This document shows, in pieces, positions 18,365 to 25,292 of a stretch of 25,292 nucleotides of DNA; the first letter of the stretch is position 1; each line of letters begins with the position of its first letter. The notes beneath the pieces are model-generated. The model searched no databases. It had not been told where the DNA came from and worked only from the letters and a program-made list of their open reading frames with translations. This stretch comes from Polytrichum commune (lineage: Eukaryota; Streptophyta; Polytrichopsida; Polytrichales; Polytrichaceae). A program made the position numbers and the translations under genes. The DNA is taken from assembly GCA_950295325.1 (NCBI GenBank), contig CATNTY010000052.1:1-25292 (forward strand), in the 5' to 3' direction.

Positions 18365-19570
18365 GAACGGCTTCGAGTTTGAAGACCGGATTTAGACTGA
18401 GAGCCCGCGATACTGAAGGCCCGCGGACTGGGTACCATGACTGGAGGATCACGGAACCGGACGGCGAGTTTCCGAGACTTGAAGACTGATTCTTAACGAA
18501 TCCGAAGACTCGGAGATATGAAGACCCCTTTTGGGTGTACCTTGAAGATTGAGGGCCCGAGGTACTGAGAGACCACAAGACCATAGGAACGAAGACTAAA
18601 GACCTGTGAAGTATTTGAAGACTTGATTGAAGACTTTTGAAGACCGGGAGAACATGGAAAACTAAAGGGGCCACAAGACTGAGGGCCCATGAGACTGGAG
18701 GACCAAGAAGACTTTAGGATTTGAAGGTCTTTTCAAGAGATTACGAAATCAAGAACTGCAAGAAAAGACTTGAAGACATTAAAAGCTTTCTTCAAGATTT
18801 GGAGACTGAGGGCCCTCGGGACCAGAGGACCGCAAGCTCGAGACCAAGACCGCAAGTTTGAAGCCCTTTCGAGGACTAAAGGTTTAAACGAACTTTCTAA
18901 CCAAGATCTAAGATACCTTTTGGGTCTAAGGAGATGACAAGATATCAAAAGTGAAGATGCTAAGAGATTGACAAAATCCGAAGCTCATCGTGAAAACAAA
19001 GAAGATTGCGTAAGGAATCCAAGACCGAAGCATTCAAGAGAATAGGAAGATTAGAGAAGATCCTTCCTAGGAATTTAGAGATATTCAAGAATAAAGAACT
19101 AAACTCTCATGAGTAGAGAATACAAAGGAAAACCAGACAAAAGGGAACTTTAGAAGAATGAAGACATTAAGAGGATTTCAAAGCCATCATTCGAGAAAAG
19201 AAGAAATTAAAGACCATCAAGTAATCAATTTCCACTTTGAAGGCATTGTAATGAATTGTTAAATGAAAACTCTCAAAGTAATGTGATTGTGAACTTTGGT
19301 TGAGGATTTATAAATGAATGGAAGAATGTTGTTATTGATTACAAAAGAACACTCTCTTCATTCATAACACTTAACCTCGACATTAGGATTTCGGGGAACA
19401 TAAGCTTGAAAGCTTAGGCTACTTTTTCCTTAGAGATTTATCCAAGAGGAAACACCTTCAAAAGTTAATTTAGATAAGTGTAGTGTCCATGTAAACCGGT
19501 CAGCAGCGGGTTACACCGTCTAAGTTGCTGAGGGTTTGAAGGTGACCTCGACACATTTGTAAATCGTACA

Positions 19571-21249
19571 CTCAATTTTGTTCAAGCAAATTATTTTCTC
19601 ATATTTGTTTGTCATGTGTATAATTTTATTTTGGACAACGAGTTCATATGTTGAGTTGTAGAGCATATTGAGAGGTCTTCCGATCAATATGATTATAGTG
19701 TAGAATTATTGAGGAATTAGATGTTCCATCTCTTAAATTCGTTCGTTCACAACAAGGAGATTTTCTATAAGTGGGAGATGGGTACTCATCAATTGAAGCA
19801 TTTGTTGTCTAAAAACATTGGCATAAACGTAGGAAGTATTCTTTACCAACGATGGCTACATATTTAGTGAAGGAACATGTTGAGAATTGGGGTCGTGAGA
19901 TGGTGGAGGACACTGCTCAAAACACCATGACAATTAGATTGGTGTATGTGGTAAAAGGTAAACAACCACACCGTCTTTCGTAGAGATGGACATCTAGAAG
20001 TATTATGATGATTGTGTCATCTTAAATATCTATGAATCCTCCACCTTCATAATTTTTTGTGCACCCTCCTGTGAAATCTTTTGTGCCCCTCGCTAATATA
20101 TGCGACAAAACAATGGCAAAATTGTTATCAAACAAGAGCTTGTGACACAACATAGTTGGAAACGTCCTAACAAGGGGAAAGGATACAAGGCATGGACTTA
20201 CCAAGACTAAGTGGATTTGTCCAACATGCACAAATTTGACACCTCTTTCACGATCATGATGCAGGAACTCGTGAGGGGAACTAACGCAAGGAATGCTTGG
20301 CTAAAAAAAGGGAAGGACTCAATGTATATTTTCCAAGAATCAACTCTTCCAAAATTTTGGACAATAATTGAATTTTACATGTAGGGGTTGTAGCCTAGGG
20401 AAGTGCTAGATGATAGGATGAGGAAAAAACACATTGTCACCAAGATGAAGGTATTGAACAACGTTACGGGGGTTGTGAATGAGTGGGGTGTTTGTTTTCC
20501 TCTAGATATAGGATGTGCATCAAATTACTTTATTGCCACTGGTGTGGTTTTTTAACTCCTAATCCAACACAAATTCTTGAAGATGTTTGAAGACGAGGTT
20601 GAGAAAAAAATTCCACACCATTGGGGATCCACTATTTTTTTATTTTTTTTGCTCCTTGTAGACTGTAGCAAGATGCATCATATGGCTTCTTGACCTTAGT
20701 GTTTGGGATTATGACAATGTGGTTGTCTTTCTCAATATTATGTTGGAGACATTTGTTGTGGTACTTCCTTGGGAGACCTCGGTTATAGTGTACGTCTTGA
20801 TGATTTTCCCAAAATCTCTCACAAAGGTTGAAAGTGCAAAGCATTTGAAGAAAATGTTCAAAGTCAACAAATTAGTGGATTTTAAAATTTGGAGACGCTA
20901 AAGCAATCTCCTCTAGGGACTTAGTTGACCATGGGTGCTTAACTTGGTGTTTTATATTTTGACAACCTTGCGGGGATAGCATTGAAATATGATAGAATTC
21001 TTGTCAACATCCAATGTGCTACAAATTTGACATTATTGGGATTTCAAAAACGAGTTCCTATTATTCACGTCATCAAAACCAAATCATTGTGAATACCTTT
21101 GCCAAGATATAGTAGCAAAAATCATAAGTTTTTTGCAAAGTTCAACATTTGAGTGAATTGTTGATGCAACACAAGGGGCTAATGACAAATAGAAGGGTGT
21201 GGAGGTAGTTGAGACGCCACATACATAGCAAAAACTAAAGGATGTTGCC
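19571..21249. other. Decayed region, possible old coding debris, no recognisable gene
   Basis: Plus-strand frames show some coding-like stretches (near 19851-19983, 20220-20390 and 20590-20900), but all are closed by stops, and none carries a motif I can assign. It may be an old retroelement interior. A palindrome copy is at 19666-19685. Confidence 0.35.
19666..19685. repeat. Dispersed palindrome copy
   Basis: tattgagaggtcttccgatc matches 13 of 18 arm positions, just right of the GAAGAC repeat. Confidence 0.5.
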
Positions 21250-21606
21250 ATGGAGGAGCTAGAAGACACACATGCCCAACATCACAATGAATTTGTCAAT
21301 GAGATGGAGACTTGCAATCTTGCAAATCAAGAGATTGTGGGGGAGAGGGGGGGGGGCTCAAACACTCATGAGGCATCAAGAGCTCTCCCGATGCCCCAAG
21401 TTGGATCATCAGCCCCTACTGACTCTCCACCTCATTCGATTTATGTTCCCCCCTATGAAGTTGCAATTACACATGCTCCCATCCTTGCATGTTTTATGCC
21501 CCCATATCCACCTCATTTGCATGATGTGTTAGAAAATATTCAACAACACAAATATGAGGAAGACAAGTTTTGGGAGGTTATATCACCAATGCTAAAACCT
21601 CTTTAG
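21250..21606 (+). other. Open frame of 118 codons, unknown
   Basis: The frame begins with an acidic, histidine- and asparagine-containing stretch and continues into a proline-rich stretch (VPPYEV, FMPPYPPHLHD). A palindrome copy (21374-21393) and a G9 run lie inside it, which argues against a conserved gene. After the stop, another frame at about 21729-21848 looks coding in style (KATILQEASATNMSMRDLVY) but is also closed. I recognise no family; a retroelement remnant is possible. Confidence 0.2.
21374..21393. repeat. Dispersed palindrome copy
   Basis: catcaagagctctcccgatg matches 16 of 18 arm positions. The symmetry extends two more base pairs (gg/cc) on each side, giving a 24-bp imperfect palindrome. 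Confidence 0.8.
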
Positions 21607-21875
21607 TTTGAGCATAACCCTCCTCAACCACTTGCCCGTTAGAAACTAATGTCCGAAGTTGTTGAGGTCCCCTTCTCGGGGTTAGTTCAATGTCAAAAGG
21701 TACAAAAACAAGGTCAACATGTGGCATCACAAAGGACAAGAAACATAAGATTATTGAATCTATTGCTATGAAGGCAACAATTCTACAAGAAGCATCAGCC
21801 ACAAATATGTCTATGAGAGATTTGGTTTATATTTCTTTTTGTATTTGAATGCTTAGTTATATTGGTTTATTTGAG

Positions 21876-21895
21876 AACCAAGAGGCCTCCCAATG
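21876..21895. repeat. Dispersed palindrome copy
   Basis: aaccaagaggcctcccaatg has a nearly perfect right arm and a decayed left arm (13 of 18 in all). Confidence 0.55.
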
Positions 21896-22301
21896 CTTGA
21901 CACTTCCCAATAGTACATTAAGTGGAAGAAGTTCATATATCCAATTTTTGGAAATTTGCTATTGTATCTTGCAACATTGATTGACCTACCACCCCAATTC
22001 ATTTGTGTGCCATTAGTAAGATATTTCATAGTGTTTCATTTTAATGGGTTTTTGTGCTCCAAAACAATTAATAAAAAAATACAAGGTTTTATTGTGACTA
22101 GGCGCTCGTGTGCTACGCAAAGGTTGATCTTCTTGTTTGGACTTCCACTTGAAAGCCGAAAGCCAAGTATATGATCGATGCCTTAATGGAAGATTCCAAG
22201 TACTTTAAGTTTGATGAAGACGTTGGATCCTTTTCCAATTATTTCCATACATTAAGATAAACCAAAACAACCAATTTTGATGAAAGATCTGCAACTTAAG
22301 G

Positions 22302-22447
22302 TTTTTAAGAAAATGAGGAATACCATGTTGTATAATGTTATGCTTATAGATGATTCTCTATATAGGAACTCTGATTTTTAAGAAAACGACGAATGCCATG
22401 TTGTATAATGTTATGCTTATAGATTATTCTCTATATACGAACTTTCA
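22302..22447 (+). repeat. 73-bp tandem duplication
   Basis: Units at 22302-22374 and 22375-22447 share tttttaagaaaa, then ccatgttgtataatgttatg, cttataga, ttctctatata and gaact, with few differences. Being 73 bp long it would shift a reading frame, so it did not arise under coding constraint. Confidence 0.9.
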
Positions 22448-22817
22448 TAATCATTGGAATCATGCAAGCCATCCTCCCATTTTAAAATTTGATATGCATA
22501 TCGAAGACAAATACCTCCTCAGTCCATTGCTTGAGTGGTTGAGACACCTTGTGGACTCAAACATATATTTCAAGAAGATTGTTGGAAATAACCCCTTTCC
22601 ATTTGAGAAACCCCAACTTTGTAAGTTTGAAGCTCGTTGGGTCTCACTAGCGCATCACTACTCGAAGCAGCTATGCCCTCACGATGTGGATAGAATAGAG
22701 GAATTGCAGCCAAAGTATCAACAATGGGAGATTTCCCAATGCATTCTTCATGATCCCACAGTGCTATGTTATTTTTTTCACATTTCAACAAGAATAAGTT
22801 TACTAAAAACAAAATAA
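22350..22817 (+). other. Open frame of 155 codons, unknown
   Basis: The frame starts inside the 73-bp duplication and runs through words such as HIEDKYLLSPLLEWLRHLVDSN and ARWVSLAHHYSK split over positions 22490-22670. It looks more protein-like than most frames here, but I recognise no domain. It also contains a palindrome copy (22722-22741). It may be the relic of a gene or element; a functional gene is unlikely. Confidence 0.2.
22722..22741. repeat. Dispersed palindrome copy
   Basis: caatgggagatttcccaatg matches 14 of 18 arm positions. Confidence 0.65.
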
Positions 22818-23751
22818 ATAATTGATTATCCTTCCCCCATACGGTGTCATGGAGAATTCCCATATTTTTTCCTACAACTCCATAGGACATTGTGAAATCA
22901 ACACAACAAGCTCCTAGGTACTTTAGGTACTCTAGGAGTATCCACATGGGCCAATCACTATTGGAATGCGGTTTGGCATATCTTCATAAGATGTCCATGT
23001 CCTCATTTCCCTTGAGCATGCCACGGAGTTGGGCTCGGGTTTACACATTTTTTAGTTTTGTTCAAGTTCCTTTGATTTTTTTCTAGGAAGCAAAATATTG
23101 ATCTATGACTTTGACATCTTATAATGTTTTGATATTCATCTTGGAACCAAAGACTGTGAATTGTATTTGTCAAGTCCTTGGCAATGTTTCTTTGTATACT
23201 ACCAATAGTGTTTTGAGCTTCCATGAATGAATATGTATGAATGTATTTATTGTTTATTCCACATTTTCCCAACACATGTGTTTCTTGAGACTAGGATCGG
23301 GAGCTCTCCCTATGCATCATCTCCACATAATTTTGATGTCTCTATCACCCCTATGCAACCTACATACCAACCCCAACCCAAGCCCTTCAAGTTGATCATT
23401 CTCTCTATCCATGGTCTAATTTGTAGTTGCTCTTTACCAAGGGTGAGACAAAAGGCCATTATGTGTTCTAACGGACATGGTAATCTTGGAAGGGATAAGT
23501 TGTGGGATTTCAAAGTTTGTTTGAGGTTACAAAAATCTATGTCACTAGTCTTACAAAGTTTCCATGTTATTGTATGGTTGTCCTTCACAATGTTCTTTGA
23601 TGCTTATTTTTAGATAACATCATTTGTAGACCAATATTTGTGTGGGGTAGATCATAGTGCACGAACACAAATGGGTTTATTATTAGAGATGTATCTTTCC
23701 TCTTTATAGAGAAGATTCCTCTTTAAGCACTACGTATATATGTTTGGTTGT

Positions 23752-23753
<2 letters not shown>
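22818..23753. other. AT-rich sequence without recognisable genes
   Basis: A 128-codon plus-strand frame (23227-23613) has no motif and overlaps a palindrome copy at 23295. A weak palindrome-like word lies at 22846-22865. Confidence 0.45.
23295..23314. repeat. Dispersed palindrome copy
   Basis: gatcgggagctctccctatg matches 16 of 18 arm positions. Confidence 0.8.

Positions 23754-23782
<29 letters not shown>
23754..23782. repeat. TTTA microsatellite
   Basis: About seven copies of the tetramer TTTA in a row. Confidence 0.95.
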
Positions 23783-23978
23783 GACGATTAGCCTAGCAAA
23801 CACACCAGAAACAAGGCCTCATATTGATGCTACTTCCCACACTTGGCCTGGACTTTGAATTATAAATAATATCACCACCGCATGTTTCCTTTACATTGAG
23901 AAACTTACACACACATCAAATGTTCTTTTGTATTTGGGAAATCGTATTACAAATGGACAACCCCCAATTCAACATTGC

Positions 23979-23986
23979 TATAAATA
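23979..23986 (+). promoter_or_regulatory. Possible TATA box
   Basis: TATAAATA in the context gctataaatag, with a cccaatt word about 15 bp upstream. No convincing reading frame follows, so it may be the promoter of a lost gene or element, or chance. Confidence 0.25.
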
Positions 23987-24109
23987 GTTTGGTCCATGTA
24001 CGCCCATCGATTGCTTGCAAAACTTAACAAAATCTTGGAACACATTGAGTGAGTATGTCCCAATCTCTTATAATTCAGGTTTAGTTTATTTTTCTATGTT
24101 ACTATCACA

Positions 24110-24129
24110 AACCATGAGGTCTCTTGATC
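24110..24129. repeat. Dispersed palindrome, weak copy
   Basis: aaccatgaggtctcttgatc matches 11 of 18 arm positions but keeps the gag-nn-ctc centre. Confidence 0.35.
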
Positions 24130-24929
24130 CATCATTATGATATATTCTTTATCTATTTAATTGCATTGAAACACTCTAAGTTTCCTCTTCTTTATGTATC
24201 AAGTGTCTATGTGCGTGGCATTGCTAGTCATCACATTTTTGAAACCCATGAAAATTCCAAAGAAGTGCGTGGACTTTGTGACTCATGAAACTATCAGAGT
24301 GTAACTCCTATGTTGGTTACGACATTAGGCAAATCATTGTTCCTTATTTTTCCTCACCACGATGCAGGAGGTTGCGTCTTAGACAATGTTTACAACTTTC
24401 AGGAGGTTGTGTGATTTTTGTACTTTGACACCAAGGTGTGAATTTCTTCTTTCCAATTTTCTTTGCTCTATATTGTTGCTAGCTCAATTGTGTTCTCTTT
24501 GTCTTTTGCAAGTTCAACCAACTCATCTCCTTATGAATTCTCATGTGCTTTCCACACCTCAAGGTTTTGCCAACGAAAGTTGAGCCAACGACTACCAAGA
24601 CACCGAGAGCTCTTATGGTCCTCTGCTAATTCCACATTAAAGGCATGAAATTTGTTTGGAGGTTGTAGAGATGGTGGTTGATTCAAGATTGTTTAACTAG
24701 TGAGAACCCTCTAATTTCATATCGATATAGTAGAAGTATATAGTCTAGGCTTTCTATATATTCTTGGATTGTAGTTTATTTTATGGTTTATTGTACATTG
24801 CTTGATGAAATGCACAACTCATGTTTTACATTTTAAAAATAAATTCAAATGTCTAAAATCCCATTTTTATTCTCCACATGTGCTCCATTTTAAATAAATT
24901 GTTAAGTGTATTTTAATTCTGGTGCTAAA

Positions 24930-24949
24930 GATGGGGAGACCTCCTGATG
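24930..24949. repeat. Dispersed palindrome copy
   Basis: gatggggagacctcctgatg matches 15 of 18 arm positions. Confidence 0.7.
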
Positions 24950-25054
24950 CTTTTGAAGATTAAACTTGTTGAAATATGTTGTTGTGAAATTTGTAGTATA
25001 CTATGCTACTTCTATGAATATTTACTCTTTAATTAAAGTGAAGAATAAGTTGGG

Positions 25055-25074
25055 CATTGGGAGCGCCCCTAGTC
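25055..25074. repeat. Dispersed palindrome, left arm strong
   Basis: cattgggagcgcccctagtc has an almost perfect left arm (8 of 9) and the same CG centre as the perfect copy, with a decayed right arm (12 of 18 in all). Confidence 0.5.
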
Positions 25075-25292
25075 CCATCCTTGTTACTATAATGTTTTAG
25101 GGCTTCTATTATTATATTCCTAATCAACTTAACATTGCTCATCATTAATTTACTAAATTAAAACATTATACTCTTTGATTGTCTAATTTTAGTTAAATAC
25201 TTGTTTGAATCCTTAGCGATATCTTGAATGTTATACTACTAAAATATGTTGGAAATCCAAATAACTATCCTTTGAAGTTTAAATATTCAAAA

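Larger units (their letters stand above)
17928..19165 (+). repeat. GAAGAC-rich repeat array
   Basis: The hexamer gaagac occurs 24 times on the plus strand between 17934 and 19165, and I saw no gtcttc there. Spacing is nested: 35-36 bp in the tandem block at 18021-18163, and larger variable units of roughly 100 bp marked by a gactgagggccc or gactgaaggccc word (about 18171, 18274, 18408, 18549, 18678, 18805). The plus strand is strongly purine-rich. Minus-strand frames here (18150-18674, 17875-18207) are serine-rich by-products of the repeat. Confidence 0.8.
15775..19570 (+). mobile_element. GC-richer repeat with promoter and GAAGAC array, probable retroelement LTR or leader
   Basis: Composition changes sharply near 15775: G, C and CpG rise, then fall again after about 19570. 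The order is a GC-rich block (15775-16260), an AT-richer stretch, a CCAAT and TATA promoter (16715-16744), a transcribed-looking start, then a long purine-rich repeat array. This looks like the U3-R-U5/leader part of a large LTR retrotransposon, or another transcribed repeat. Intact CpGs suggest it is younger than its surroundings. I could not fix its ends: TG...CA pairs tried (15757 to 19570) lack a matching target duplication, and no primer binding site or pol domain is seen. A 143-codon frame at 15741-16172 has no recognised motif. The hAT at 16863-17919 is a later insertion within it. Confidence 0.4.
23987..25292. other. AT-rich sequence without recognisable genes
   Basis: The right end has only short frames (24386-24583 is the longest), no RNA gene and no element end that I can place. 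Three copies of the dispersed palindrome lie here. Confidence 0.45.

Noticed and set aside
18150-18674. 174-codon minus-strand open frame, the longest in the window
   Set aside because: It lies wholly in the GAAGAC repeat array. Its serine-, leucine- and proline-rich content follows from the repeat read backwards, and no domain is present.
15757-19570. TG...CA pair (tgtaca ... cgtaca) as LTR ends of the GC-rich repeat
   Set aside because: The five bases on each side (atcat and ctcaa) do not match, and no primer binding site or polypurine tract is next to the ends.
24040-24060. Exon end with 5' splice site gtgagtatgt after the TATA box at 23979
   Set aside because: The word fits a plant donor site, but no open exon, acceptor or downstream coding sequence supports a gene.
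6905-25074. Dispersed palindromes as a CRISPR array
   Set aside because: Spacing between copies ranges from tens to thousands of bases, and copies are degenerate; there is no regular spacer pattern or cas gene.

Overview
This window looks like intergenic DNA from a large, repeat-rich nuclear genome, most likely a land plant. The evidence is AT-rich sequence with no convincing intact gene on either strand, remnants of plant-type mobile elements of several classes (hAT DNA transposon, Copia-like and Gypsy-like LTR retroelements, a tRNA-derived SINE), and many C-to-T/G-to-A differences at CpG sites between repeat copies, as expected from old methylated DNA. The species cannot be named from the sequence. 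A gymnosperm, fern or other large plant genome would fit, but that is inference.

Layout. Bases 1-135 are a GC-rich edge segment of unknown nature. From 136 to about 4750 lies AT-rich decayed DNA with two diverged internal duplications (274-396 with 780-905; about 1810-1997 with 1998-2180). At 4760-5083 there is a Copia-like LTR 3' end: a duplicated segment, a TATA box, a terminal CA and a degraded initiator-tRNA-Met primer binding site. At 9841-11706 there is a minus-strand Gypsy-like remnant with a tRNA-Asp-type primer binding site, a broken gag zinc knuckle and a 113-bp sequence present at both ends. A full-length tRNA-derived SINE with a perfect 14-bp target duplication occupies 12575-12936. 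From about 15775 to 19570 lies a more GC-rich, apparently younger repeat, with a CCAAT/TATA promoter (16715-16744) followed by a long purine-rich array of GAAGAC-containing repeats. A 1057-bp hAT element (16863-17919) is inserted in the start of that transcribed part, with near-perfect 22-bp terminal inverted repeats, an 8-bp target duplication and the 3' part of a hAT transposase on the minus strand. The rest (19571-25292) is decayed AT-rich DNA with a 73-bp tandem duplication and a microsatellite.

The most unusual signal cuts across these elements: a short palindrome of about 20 bp, consensus CATYGGGAGNNCTCCCRATG, scattered through the AT-rich parts in at least 13 good copies plus weaker ones. 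One copy (5702-5721) is a perfect palindrome. The copies share no flanking sequence, vary mainly at the arm CpG and the central two bases, and are missing from the SINE, the hAT element and the GAAGAC repeat. I know of no named element that matches. The 8-bp hAT target site equals one half-arm of this palindrome.

No genes work together here: the window is a layered record of mobile-element insertions, and every coding trace seen is broken.
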